64,000 nucleotides of DNA. It comes from Pirellulales bacterium. GTDB taxonomy: Bacteria > Planctomycetota > Planctomycetia > Pirellulales > JADZDJ01. Numbering within the stretch: position 1 is the stretch's first letter; each line of letters begins with the position of its first letter. The notes beneath the pieces are model-generated. The model ran no database searches. It worked only from the letters and a program-made list of their open reading frames with translations, and was not told where the DNA came from. Of the stretch, positions 1-7,738 are shown piece after piece. The DNA is taken from positions 33,130-97,129 of the forward strand of contig JADZDJ010000224.1 in assembly GCA_020851115.1 (NCBI GenBank), written 5' to 3'. The position numbers were made by a program, and so were the translations under genes.

Positions 1-2
1 GT

Positions 3-1412
3 TACAACACACGAATGGAAAAGGCTCTCTTGGCGGCGTTCCCAGACGAGATTTTGTACGCATGGAGCCGCATCGGTACCGCCGAAGTGGCAACCGACCC
101 AATGGGCGTGGAACTTTCCGACATCTTCATCACCCTTAAACCGCGAAATCACTGGAAACGGGCGCAGACTCAGGAGGAGTTGACCTCGCTAATCCAGAAA
201 GAACTCCGCGACCTGCCGGGCCAGCGGATCGCCATGACTCAGCCTATCGAGATGCGGCTAAACGAGATGATCTCAGGTGTTCGCTCCGACGTGGCCGCAA
301 TCCTCTATGGCGACGATTTCGATGTATTGGTAAAGAAGGCTTCTGAAATCGAGCGGGTTCTAAAGTCGATTCCTGGTGCGGCTGATGTAACCACCGAGCA
401 AGTCACGGGGCAACCGGTCTTGCAAATTCGCATCAACCAGGATGAGATTGCCCGCTACGGCATCCCAGCCAACACAGTGCTCGACCTAGTGGAATCTTTG
501 GGCAGCAAGCACTTGGGAGAAATCTATGAAGGGCAGTTGCGTTTTCCCTTGATTGTCCGTCTCCCCGAGAGCGTGCGAGCGAGTCCCGAGACGATAGGCG
601 CGATCCTCGTCGCTACTCCGTTAGGCGAGCGCATCCCGCTCTCGCGTCTAGCGACCATTGCAAAGGTGGAAGGACCATCAACGATCAAACGAGAGTGGTA
701 TCAGCGGCGAATCACCGTTTCTGCCAATGCTCGCAACCGAGACATGGGCAGTTTTGTGGCTGAGGCCCGGCAGAAAGCTAATCAGGTGCAATTGCCGCCG
801 GGGCGCTATCGCGTCGAGTGGGGCGGGCAATTTGAGAACCTTGAGCGAGCACGAGTGCGACTGATGGTCGTCGTGCCGCTTGCCTTGGCACTCATTTTCG
901 GCCTGCTCTACCTGACATACCAAAACGTAATCGACGCCGTGCGGGTATTCACCGGCGTCCCTTTTGCGTGGGTCGGCGGCATCTTCGCACTCTGGATTAG
1001 GGATATGCCGTTTTCCATTTCAGCGGCGGTAGGGTTCGTCGCCTTATCGGGAGTAGCTGTGCTCGATGATATGCTATTGGTCTCCTATATACGGCAGTTG
1101 CGCAGGCAAGGCATGGGACTGGAAAAAGCGGTTGAAGAGGCGGCGATGACCCGCTTGCGCCCAGTCTTGATGACCGCGTTGGTTGCCAGTCTTGGTTTTG
1201 TGCCGATGGCCTTTAACACGGGCATGGGTGCCGAAGTTCAGCGCCCCCTAGCAACCGTTGTCATCGGTGGCGTTTTTAGTGCGATGGTAATGAGTTTATT
1301 GGTATTGCGCGTGCTTTACATGGTGTTTAGCGGCCCTATCGGGTCGAAAGAGAAGAAGATTCGTCAAGCTGACGCAGATTCTAGGCAAGTGCCTGAATCG
1401 GTTTCGGCGTAA
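3..1412 (+). CDS. Heavy-metal efflux RND transporter (CusA/CzcA type), C-terminal part
   Basis: This is the C-terminal ~470 residues of an inner-membrane proton-driven RND pump of the heavy-metal (HME) family, which exports metal cations with a periplasmic adaptor and an outer-membrane channel. The reading frame is open to the window edge, so the gene starts outside. Visible family marks are the periplasmic segment with GTAEVATDPMG near the start, the porter-domain repeats, and the last membrane block with the helix-rich stretch ending in MVFSGP. A full-length member is about 1,030-1,050 aa, so roughly half is missing only because of the window. The metal cannot be told from this half. A small Cys-rich lipoprotein follows 33 bp downstream, probably in the same operon. 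Confidence 0.93.
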   Translation, partial: YNTRMEKALLAAFPDEILYAWSRIGTAEVATDPMGVELSDIFITLKPRNHWKRAQTQEELTSLIQKELRDLPGQRIAMTQPIEMRLNEMISGVRSDVAAILYGDDFDVLVKKASEIERVLKSIPGAADVTTEQVTGQPVLQIRINQDEIARYGIPANTVLDLVESLGSKHLGEIYEGQLRFPLIVRLPESVRASPETIGAILVATPLGERIPLSRLATIAKVEGPSTIKREWYQRRITVSANARNRDMGSFVAEARQKANQVQLPPGRYRVEWGGQFENLERARVRLMVVVPLALALIFGLLYLTYQNVIDAVRVFTGVPFAWVGGIFALWIRDMPFSISAAVGFVALSGVAVLDDMLLVSYIRQLRRQGMGLEKAVEEAAMTRLRPVLMTALVASLGFVPMAFNTGMGAEVQRPLATVVIGGVFSAMVMSLLVLRVLYMVFSGPIGSKEKKIRQADADSRQVPESVSA

Positions 1413-1445
1413 CTTAAATTAGGCAGATGCCTAAAGGAGGATTCG

Positions 1446-1802
1446 ATGGAAGTTATATCGAAGATGAAAAGGTCGTTGTTCTTATTGCTTACGATTGGCG
1501 TTCTGACTCTAATTGGTTGTGGGAAGACTGGTACACCAGGAACACAGTCTGGCAAGCAAACCGCAGAACCGGTTTCCGAGGTTGCCGTCAATTGGTGCGT
1601 TGAGCATGGCGTACCGGAGGACATCTGCGCCCAGTGCAACCCAAAGGTCGCTGCCGACTTCAAACAGAAGGGTGATTGGTGTAAGGAACACAACCGGCCC
1701 GAATCGCAATGCTTCCAGTGCAATCCGAAGCTAGTGGAAAAGTTCGCTGCGGATTACGAGGCGAAATACGGCAAGAAGCCGCCGAAGCCAGAAGGAATGT
1801 AG
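1446..1802 (+). CDS. Cys/His-rich putative metal-binding lipoprotein
   Basis: A 118-aa exported lipoprotein: a basic start, a hydrophobic core and a lipobox ending in LIGC at about residue 25, so it should be lipid-anchored. The mature part holds two copies of the pattern W-C-x-E-H-x-x-P-E-x-x-C-x-x-C-N-P-K (about residues 50-67 and 77-94), each offering three Cys and one His. This suggests two metal sites; similar motifs occur, to my knowledge, at the N-termini of planctomycete CusB-like adaptor proteins. The start at 1446 is backed by AAAGGAGG at 1433-1440 with 5 bp spacing. Its place 33 bp after the RND pump suggests a metallochaperone or periplasmic metal sensor for that pump; this is inference. 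Confidence 0.75.
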   Translation: MEVISKMKRSLFLLLTIGVLTLIGCGKTGTPGTQSGKQTAEPVSEVAVNWCVEHGVPEDICAQCNPKVAADFKQKGDWCKEHNRPESQCFQCNPKLVEKFAADYEAKYGKKPPKPEGM

Positions 1803-1872
1803 GCGTACAACCTAGTAATCTTGGCGAGGTTGGGTTAGGTCAGCATACGCTTGGAACTCTGGGCGAGAATGA

Positions 1873-1905
1873 AATGACCGCTTAGTAAAGCACAAAGCGG
1901 TCATT
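1873..1905. terminator. Perfect 11-bp hairpin after the RND/lipoprotein operon
   Basis: An 11-bp perfect inverted repeat (1873-1883 against 1895-1905) with an 11-nt loop lies 70 bp after the lipoprotein stop. There is no T-run, so it may be a transcription end, an mRNA-stabilising hairpin or a protein site. It lies just outside the presumed left end of the integrated element. Confidence 0.5.
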
Positions 1906-1933
1906 GCGATGAGAGAAGAACGCGATCGGTCGC

Positions 1934-1977
1934 CGCGGGAAGGCTTGCAACCATCAACCACTAGGCCAAAACCTAAC
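1934..1977 (-). pseudogene. Possible tRNA 3'-half remnant (Gln-like)
   Basis: On the minus strand a 7-nt loop reading TTTTGGC sits on a TTAGG/CTAGT stem, as in tRNA-Gln(TTG), followed by a short variable stretch and a T-arm-like stem-loop with loop TTGCAAG. No D-arm or matching 5' acceptor is visible, so at best this is a decayed 3' half. Such remnants often mark old integration sites. The match is weak and may be chance. The rest of the gap from 1803 to 2169 holds only the hairpin at 1873-1905 and the candidate att repeat at 2137-2158. Confidence 0.25.
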
Positions 1978-2136
1978 GCATTCTTCCCATCCTCGCTAAG
2001 TTTTCAACCTAAAGATGCGTATTTGGCTTGCGTGGCCGTTGCATGGATTCTGCATGTAACCCGTGTTATTTCAATAGTCTATGTTGCTTACGCATGGGTC
2101 TAGTGATATACTAAGAAGGCGTTTGAATGTCCCCTA

Positions 2137-2158
2137 CTGCCACCAATCTGCCACCGAT
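2137..2158. other. Candidate attachment site, left copy
   Basis: A stretch made of two TGCCACC units, starting CTGCCACCAATC, lies 12 bp before the integrase start. It matches 20 of 22 positions with 50584-50605 at the other end of the element and in the same orientation. Flanking direct repeats next to an integrase are what site-specific integration leaves behind. Because the motif is itself repetitive, an integrase-binding arm site is an alternative. Confidence 0.5.
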
Positions 2159-2169
2159 CACCGTTTTCC

Positions 2170-3423
2170 ATGGCATGGCTCCAACAATATCCTTCCGGCC
2201 ATTATCACATTAGTTTTCGCCTCGGCGGGCGAAAGTTCAAACGGTCCCTGGACACCAAAAGCGAATCGGATGCGCAGGGCATGGCCGGGCGCATCGAGGA
2301 CAACATCAAACTTGTGGAACGTGGAATCCTCTCCATCCCTCCTGGGGCGGATATTCCTAGATTCCTTCTTTCGGACGGGAAAATCGTGGGGCCGGTCGAA
2401 GCCCCTGCCGTCGTAAGCCTAGGTACGCTTCTCGACCAATATGAAAAGGCCATTTCCGGCGGAGTCGTGGAAGACAGCACCTTGGCGACCATCCGCATTC
2501 ATGCAAAACACCTCAAACGGATTCTCGGTGAAAAAACGGATGTCCGAACCATCAGCCGAGATCGGCTGCAAGAGTACATCAACGCCCGCCGAGCACAACG
2601 GAGTAATCGTGGCACGGCCATCAGCCCAATCACCATCCGCAAGGAACTGACTACGCTCAGCGGCGTCTGGTCCTGGGCGATTCCAGGAGGGGTAATCGGG
2701 CCATTTCCGAATAAGGGTCTCAAGTACCCGAAGGGAGTGGATAAGTCACCTTTCCAGACGTGGGAAGAAATTGAAAAGCAAATCGAGCGGGGCAACCTCT
2801 CGGAAAAGGATCGGGAGTCGCTTTGGAACTGCCTCTTCCTTAGCATTGCCGAGACCACCGAATTACTGAAGCACGTTAAAGCAAAGGCACAGCAACCTTT
2901 TCTCTACCCGATGGTCGTCTTGGCGGCACATACCGGGGCGCGACGCTCCGAATTGATTCGCTCGCGGCTCGTGGATTTTGACGAGGAATCCGTGATTATC
3001 CGGGAGCGGAAACGTTCGAAGAAGAAGCATACGATCCGTCGCGTGCCGTTTACGCCGTTTCTCAAGAAGGTTATTCAGGAATGGCTTCAAGAGCATCCGG
3101 GTGGCCCTTACACGTTTTGCATGAAGAAGGTTGCCCATTCCAAGAAGCATCGTTCGGGGCCAGAACCGATCACCGTCGATGAAGCCCAAGACCATTTGAA
3201 ACGAGCTTTGGCGCACTCAAAATGGGAGAAGCTGCGCGGATGGCACGTAATGCGGCACAGTTTCATCAGCAATTGTGCCCTTATGGGAATCGATCAACGG
3301 ATTATCGATTCGTTCGTTGGCCATACGACTGAAGAAATGAGAAAACGCTACACGCACCTGTTTCCGTCAGCAAAGAAAGCGGCTATTGAGGCGGTTTTCG
3401 GGGCAGAAGCCCCTCCGACTTGA
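2170..3423 (+). CDS. Tyrosine recombinase (site-specific integrase)
   Basis: A 417-aa tyrosine recombinase expected to insert and excise the element. The C-terminal catalytic domain shows the first active-site Arg in HTGARRSEL (R258), a Lys-rich beta-hairpin (about 281-286), the H-x-x-R box WHVMRHSF (H359, R362), GH at 384-385 and the nucleophile Tyr in KRYTHLF (Y394). Residues 80-180 form the core-binding domain, and the N-terminal 50 residues look like the arm-binding domain common in integrases of this type. All catalytic residues are present, so the enzyme is probably active. It starts 12 bp after the candidate left att repeat, and its end overlaps the convergent excisionase-like gene by 41 bp. 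Confidence 0.93.
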   Translation: MAWLQQYPSGHYHISFRLGGRKFKRSLDTKSESDAQGMAGRIEDNIKLVERGILSIPPGADIPRFLLSDGKIVGPVEAPAVVSLGTLLDQYEKAISGGVVEDSTLATIRIHAKHLKRILGEKTDVRTISRDRLQEYINARRAQRSNRGTAISPITIRKELTTLSGVWSWAIPGGVIGPFPNKGLKYPKGVDKSPFQTWEEIEKQIERGNLSEKDRESLWNCLFLSIAETTELLKHVKAKAQQPFLYPMVVLAAHTGARRSELIRSRLVDFDEESVIIRERKRSKKKHTIRRVPFTPFLKKVIQEWLQEHPGGPYTFCMKKVAHSKKHRSGPEPITVDEAQDHLKRALAHSKWEKLRGWHVMRHSFISNCALMGIDQRIIDSFVGHTTEEMRKRYTHLFPSAKKAAIEAVFGAEAPPT

Positions 3424-3658
3424 TTCGCATAAGTTCCTCGTGGCTGATCATCCATTCCTTGGATTTGCCTCGGCCGCAGTTCCTCTTCTCGGCCTTACAT
3501 CTTTCCTGGCGGCACCACTCACGGACTGTGTACGAATCTCGGTCGAGTTGCTCGGCTGCGCTTGCGGTGTCGTACCAGTCCTGAATTTGCCGTTGCGACA
3601 GCAATTGTGCCACCATCGCCTTGATCTCGTTGAGTTCTTTTTCAATTGTTTCGTGCAT
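3383..3658 (-). CDS. Helix-turn-helix excisionase-like protein
   Basis: A 91-aa protein with an N-terminal short coiled segment (about 1-25) and a winged-helix/HTH unit from about residue 30 (ASAAEQLDR to the SKEWMIS wing) of the kind found in excisionases and small DNA-binding partners of integrases. A GAAGAGG stretch precedes the ATG by 8 bp on the minus strand. The gene overlaps the integrase 3' end tail-to-tail, a common integrase/excisionase arrangement. It probably controls excision direction or represses the integrase; this is inferred from position and fold only. Confidence 0.7.
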   Translation of the reverse strand: MHETIEKELNEIKAMVAQLLSQRQIQDWYDTASAAEQLDRDSYTVREWCRQERCKAEKRNCGRGKSKEWMISHEELMRIKSEGLLPRKPPQ

Positions 3659-3851
3659 GGTGTAACCTCTTCGGTTTGCCGGTCCACATCATCTGTGCCC
3701 AGAGTCCGTAGCTACGGCGAGTAGTGAGGGTTGCTTGCAGCAAAGAGTTGGGAGTGCGAGAATGGGTGATGGCGGCCTCGGTACGGCAGGATACGGCTGA
3801 CGGTGCGGCGTCTTCTCGGCAAATCCAAAGCACCGACTGCTGGGGTGGCAA

Positions 3852-3942
3852 GGGCAGAAGAGCTGGGACACGGGCGTAGTGGTGAAATCCAGGGGCCTCT
3901 AGCGGAGGTCTCTGTTGGCCCCGTGCCCCAGCTCTTCTGCCC
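3852..3942. repeat. Long near-perfect hairpin (~23-bp stem)
   Basis: A 16-bp perfect inverted repeat (3852-3867 against 3927-3942) extends inward to about 23 bp with one mismatch and encloses about 45 nt that again contain short complementary pieces. It sits between the excisionase-like gene and a tRNA fragment. It could be a strong terminator protecting the excisionase/integrase pair, a palindromic mobile repeat or a small structured RNA. The remaining sequence from 3659 to 3851 shows no gene I can support. Confidence 0.55.
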
Positions 3943-3960
3943 TCACCGGGATAGCGAAAG

Positions 3961-4007
3961 CCAGTTTCGCGACCTGGAGGTCGCTGGTTCAAAACCAGTC
4001 GCCCCGA
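3961..4007 (+). pseudogene. tRNA 3'-half remnant (candidate attachment-site relic)
   Basis: The plus strand reads a clear T-arm, GCTGG-TTCAAAA-CCAGT (3983-3999), followed by a CGCCCCG acceptor strand and a discriminator A (4000-4007), the form of a tRNA-Pro-like 3' end. Upstream a CCAG/CTGG stem (3961-3977) resembles a damaged anticodon arm. No 5' acceptor strand (expected CGGGGCG) or D-arm is found. The complement of this piece encodes the well-known false peptide GATGFEPATS, a signature of antisense tRNA. It is followed 150 bp downstream by an integrase N-terminal fragment, the usual att-then-int layout. Confidence 0.6.
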
Positions 4008-4157
4008 CTTTATAAACCATTCTGAAGCAACGAGTTGCGTCGTTTCCCCCGAAAGTTCGGAAGACAGGTCGACCCGCCATATAATGAATCCGTCTGGCGG
4101 GTTGGTTCCATCGGATCTTCCACGACAAGGTTTACCTAACCTGTGGGAGGTCCGATC

Positions 4158-4250
4158 ATGCCACGCAAGGCTTCTGGAGAGCCCTGGCTTCAAAACGCCA
4201 CCGACTGGTGGTGTGCTACCATTGGCGGAAAGCGAGTCTACCTCGCGAAA
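4158..4250 (+). pseudogene. Integrase N-terminal fragment
   Basis: From the ATG at 4158 the frame reads MPRKASGEPWL followed by TDWWCATIGGKRVYL, which matches the beginning of planctomycete tyrosine integrases (a short basic start, an aromatic patch, then a GKR-x-x-L strand). After about residue 31 the similarity stops, where the frame runs into the complement of the ATPase fragment below. It is therefore the first 30 residues of a second, destroyed integrase. It lies 150 bp after the tRNA 3'-half, as expected for att-int of an older element. Confidence 0.5.
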
Positions 4251-4251
4251 G

Positions 4252-4406
4252 ATTATCCGGGCCGTGATATCGTAGGTAATGACGGACTTGCCCTGACCGG
4301 GGTCGCCGTCCAAAAGCGTGATTGCGCAAGCTGGGATGCGCCCTGGCCAAATCCACGGCGTCGGCTGTTCTGTCACCTCGTTCGCCAATATCAGTTTGCG
4401 TTCCAT
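4252..4406 (-). pseudogene. RepA/AAA-type ATPase N-terminal fragment
   Basis: On the minus strand, starting at the ATG at 4406, about 51 residues match the beginning of element-encoded RepA-like AAA ATPases: a PWIWPGRIP strand followed by the Walker A loop GDPGQGKS and an ARI helix end. After that the frame is the complement of the integrase fragment and similarity is lost, so over 80% of the gene is gone. In related planctomycete elements this ATPase follows integrase and excisionase genes, so the piece may belong to this element's ancestor or to the dead neighbour. Confidence 0.55.
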
Positions 4407-4937
4407 GGTTCTGCAACCCTCAGTTTCAAAGGGTGCCACGAGTGCCAAGGGCTTGGCTGGCATGGTTGGCCTCCTTCCGCTAGCGTGGCCTCATATCCTT
4501 GCCCCCCCTGACGATGGGTGTCGGCGGTCGTTTCCGCTGCCGAATCGGCCAGGGGGAGCAGAGGAAACAGGTTGGGGCACGTGGCACCAGACGTACCCGT
4601 CTGCTCGCCAACGACCGGCGTAAGACGAGTTCGCGTACCATCTACATGGATTGATTTTAGAGGATCACGAGCAAATCATTCTCCCCCGTTCTCCGGCTGA
4701 TTCTTGGTCAGTTTTTCGCCAGTAACCATTTTTCGGTGGGATTGGGGCGTCATTGGTGCCCAAGGACCGAAAGGGCGGTTATAACGGGAGTATTGGGGAC
4801 GTGCTTCGTGCCCCAGGTCCGTTGCATACGGCTATACTCTGTGCCCGGAAGACACTGAAACCTGCGGCGGAAACGCCTGCTGCTTTGGCCTCGGGGAACG
4901 AAGAAGACCTGATGTTGCGGCAATCCAGGAGCCCAAG
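4407..4937. other. Gene-free stretch, likely decayed element DNA
   Basis: I find no reading frame with protein-like composition or a ribosome binding site here. By position it should once have held the 5' flank of the broken ATPase gene. Only the region just before 4938 is functional-looking, with a CCAGGAGC stretch placed to serve the next gene. Confidence 0.5.
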
Positions 4938-6575
4938 ATGAAACGGGAAGAAACTGATAGACGTGCGAGGGGGCCGCACGGATTTGCCTTGTGGTTCGTT
5001 GGCGCTCCGTATGACGCCAGGCTGGCTGCGACGGAGTTTTGGCATCCGGCCTTGGGGACGGACCATGACGGAGAGGGAAAGGTAATCGTGGCGTTGGCAA
5101 GCAACGGCGACATTGCGTGGAGCAAGAAAGACAAAGGGCCAAAGGCTCTGTCACATTTTACTGTGTGTGCTCTTGAGCACCTCATTCGCACTAAGGGAGA
5201 CGTCCCCTTTGGATACTTAGGGCTGGGCATTAAGACACTCTACAATGCGTTCATCGCGGGGGGATATCGGTCGTCCACCATCAAGGGCATCTTCAGCAAC
5301 TCGTGCAATTCTAAGTATGCCGAAGCGCCTCTTGGGACAGATATGGAACAAGCTTTTCTCGTTGTGGAGGGGGCAAAAAAAGCGCCCGTCGTGCGGTTGC
5401 GGGAACGCTTTCAAAGACCGTTAGACGCGGGCGATACGTTCGCGATCCATGTATTCTGGGAGTCTTCCCCGATAACGCGGCCGGATTGGAACCTAGGACG
5501 GATCTACGATCCTAAACAAATCTGCGAGCTCGCGTCAGTTTTGGAGCGGTCGCTGAATTATGCGGCTCGAACAGGAGGCCAAGCAGAAGCCGTGGCAACG
5601 GGAACTACTGAGGGTTCGGAGCAAGAGAAGGAGAATTCCCAGCAAGCTTCTTGCGCTGTCGAGACGGGCGTGAGGACTGCAAGTGAGGATTCTGCGGGCG
5701 AAGTCAATTGGAATGATCTTGGCGTCGCGGATCGCATGAGGGTGACGATCGTGAGGCGTAACTTCGTTCGACTTGTGCTCAAGTTGATGATCGGGGACAC
5801 GGCTGACGATTTTCAGAGGCACTTGGCACGGGAGTTCGTCTCAGAGCAAGTGTATACGAGTCTGCCCGATTTCACTTCTGTAGATGCTGTTGTGGCTATG
5901 TGTGACAGCCTTGGGGCTGTTGACGAGACATACCGCAAGACATTGTCAACCTTGAGTGCGACTTTCGATGATATATGGCCCGAAATCAAGAATGAAATCC
6001 ACAATTATCTGCGTAATTCTATACTGTCGTGCGACACCGCAGAATTGCCACCACTGACAATCGAGGACCGTAAGGACGTGAAAGTGCGATGGCACGAGGC
6101 GGATTGCCAATATGAATCCGAGAAGCAGAAGGCGTTTACACGCTGTGAGGAATTGGGTTTCGACGTTAAGAAAGGTGCAATCAAGCTTGGCAATGTCAGT
6201 GCCATCCTGGAAGTGCTTGCGAACCTACTAGAGGAAATGGTGAGAATTCACAAAGCGCAGGTCTTTCGCGATGGAGCGAATTTGAGTCGGGTTAATCGTA
6301 GGAGAATTTGGGAGCGGTTAAGCGAACAAAGACGTATCTTGGTCGAGCCCATTCGCGAGGCATTTGAGAGAGAGGGAATCCTCTGCTATTCAGGCGTCAC
6401 GAACTTGAGGCAACAAATGGAAGAGAATTACGAGGGACTTGTCGCGATTGAGTACTCGGGTTTTTTTGAGAGATTTACCGAGCGCGTAAAACAGCTGGAA
6501 AAATCACTGGGTTTTGAAGATCCTCTTGTCCACTATTATCGAGACTTCTTCAAGTCGCGACGTGAAGGTCTTTGA
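4938..6575 (+). CDS. Hypothetical protein, 545 aa, two-part architecture
   Basis: I do not recognise this protein. The N-terminal ~200 residues look globular and alpha/beta (FALWFVGAPYD, FGYLGLGIKTLYNAF, FAIHVFWESS). A hydrophilic Gln/Glu/Thr-rich linker spans about 215-255, and the C-terminal ~290 residues are strongly helical and charged with long amphipathic stretches. There is no signal peptide or membrane helix, so it is probably cytosolic. A CCAGGAGC ribosome site precedes the ATG. It stands alone on the plus strand between the integration module and the replication module, a usual place for cargo such as a defence or effector gene. No catalytic motif supports a specific function. Confidence 0.75.
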   Translation: MKREETDRRARGPHGFALWFVGAPYDARLAATEFWHPALGTDHDGEGKVIVALASNGDIAWSKKDKGPKALSHFTVCALEHLIRTKGDVPFGYLGLGIKTLYNAFIAGGYRSSTIKGIFSNSCNSKYAEAPLGTDMEQAFLVVEGAKKAPVVRLRERFQRPLDAGDTFAIHVFWESSPITRPDWNLGRIYDPKQICELASVLERSLNYAARTGGQAEAVATGTTEGSEQEKENSQQASCAVETGVRTASEDSAGEVNWNDLGVADRMRVTIVRRNFVRLVLKLMIGDTADDFQRHLAREFVSEQVYTSLPDFTSVDAVVAMCDSLGAVDETYRKTLSTLSATFDDIWPEIKNEIHNYLRNSILSCDTAELPPLTIEDRKDVKVRWHEADCQYESEKQKAFTRCEELGFDVKKGAIKLGNVSAILEVLANLLEEMVRIHKAQVFRDGANLSRVNRRRIWERLSEQRRILVEPIREAFEREGILCYSGVTNLRQQMEENYEGLVAIEYSGFFERFTERVKQLEKSLGFEDPLVHYYRDFFKSRREGL

Positions 6576-6968
6576 ACATCGGTCAGAGGCAGTCTTAATA
6601 GTTTGACTTCCGGGAGCAGTGCAGTGTCTGCACTGGTATGTGGATAGGTGGTGCGTGGCCTTTCGCGGTGAGTGCTGACAACTTGGACGACCCGAGCACA
6701 GAGAGAGTCAATGGCAACGAGTCGGGGACTGCCCTGCTGCCGGAATGGCTGCATGTCGGTGCAGCGATCGTCGGTTGCCAAGCGACGTCGGCGGGAAGAA
6801 TGAATCGAAATCGGTTGGGGATTCATGCCTCCCTATTCGAGTAGCCTTTTAAGCAAATCGGTTCAACCATAGCCGACGGTAGCACGGACTAAGACGTTAC
6901 TCAAAGCACCGGCAGTGCTGTCATGTTCTGCGTGTCGACAACCAAGTTGCGTTGACGAAGGGAGCGAC
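6576..6968. other. Intergenic stretch with a short hairpin
   Basis: No gene is supported here. An 8-bp perfect inverted repeat with a 3-nt loop (6617-6624 against 6628-6635) lies 42 bp after the stop of the preceding gene and may end its transcript, though no T-run follows. Confidence 0.4.
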
Positions 6969-7226
6969 CTACGCCGATTCCGCACCAGTGACGGTCACGG
7001 CAGCCGCCTTCTGCTGGTAGATCCAAGTATGCACGTCGGCGGCGGCCTTCGCGAGATTGGGCAAATCGCGGTCTTCAAACGAATTCGAATCACCCCACTT
7101 GTCACCGTCCTTGTAAACACGCTTGAAAGTCGTGTCGAAAAAATACCCGATTTGCGAATTTCGAGCCCAGACAGCCGCGACGACGTTGCCGTAGCGGAGT
7201 CGGTAAGCCGGTTTGTTGTCATTCAT
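6969..7226 (-). CDS. Small PC4-like fold protein (element paralogue family, copy A)
   Basis: An 85-aa protein belonging to a family with four members in this window (also at 34271-34582, 43238-43525 and 43667-43999). Shared features: a short basic N-terminus, an R-x-G-x-(I/V)-x-A-(A/V)-(I/V)-W strand, an aromatic strand with FDTTFKR, a YKDGDKW turn, a short DLP segment, then one helix ending in WIYQQ. Four strands followed by one amphipathic helix resembles the PC4/ssDNA-binding topology, so a single-strand DNA-binding role in plasmid maintenance or transfer is a reasonable guess; it is not shown by any catalytic motif. A GAGGTGG site precedes the ATG. Confidence 0.7.
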   Translation of the reverse strand: MNDNKPAYRLRYGNVVAAVWARNSQIGYFFDTTFKRVYKDGDKWGDSNSFEDRDLPNLAKAAADVHTWIYQQKAAAVTVTGAESA

Positions 7227-7402
7227 GATGCCACCTCATTGGTTGAGTCTCTCTTCGCGTTATGCAGCCGTGCAATGCCGCAGTGACTTACCGCCAGGAG
7301 GATTGGCAATGCAAAATTAGTCGCTGGGGGTCAACAAGAATTCCCTGGCGTTGGCCTGCGAAGCGAAAAGGATGGTCGTTCCGAAAAACAGAGATACGGC
7401 CT

Positions 7403-7738
7403 TTAGCGATTTCGTTCGTGATAATCGGCCAAAGCCTTCTCGATTAGATGACTGAGGTGCATTCGTGCTTCCCAGGACCAGTCACGGTAGGTAGAGATTA
7501 AGTCCGCGGCGATTCGCACTGTGAACTTGTTCCTGGAAGTGCCTCTCGCGTTGGCACCCAGCGGTCGTCCGCGTCTCGCGAGAAGGCGAGCCCCGACAGG
7601 GCAGGCTTTGCTGGCTGACCGCCTTTGGGAGCTGCCGGGGAAAAAGCGGGCATCCTCGAATACGGTGTGCTCCGGTTCGGGGGACGACAGAATCCTGTCT
7701 AGCACTCCGGAAATACCGTGTACCTGAGCCTTGTTCAT
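7403..7738 (-). CDS. ParA partner, putative small centromere-binding protein
   Basis: A 111-aa basic protein encoded directly after parA, with an ATGA overlap of start and stop (7735-7738) that implies translational coupling. The C-terminal ~50 residues (NKFTVRIAADL, then a helix and an SHLIEKALADYH helix) fit a ribbon-helix-helix DNA-binding unit like those of ParG/CopG-type partners. The N-terminal ~60 residues are basic and disordered, as in ParG where that tail stimulates the ATPase. It most likely binds the partition site and the parA promoter. It lacks the classic ParB domains. Confidence 0.7.
   Translation of the reverse strand: MNKAQVHGISGVLDRILSSPEPEHTVFEDARFFPGSSQRRSASKACPVGARLLARRGRPLGANARGTSRNKFTVRIAADLISTYRDWSWEARMHLSHLIEKALADYHERNR

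Noticed and set aside
3943..4128. Minus-strand frame containing GATGFEPATS
   Set aside because: This peptide is a well-known false translation of the antisense strand of a tRNA; it overlaps the tRNA 3'-half relic at 3961-4007.
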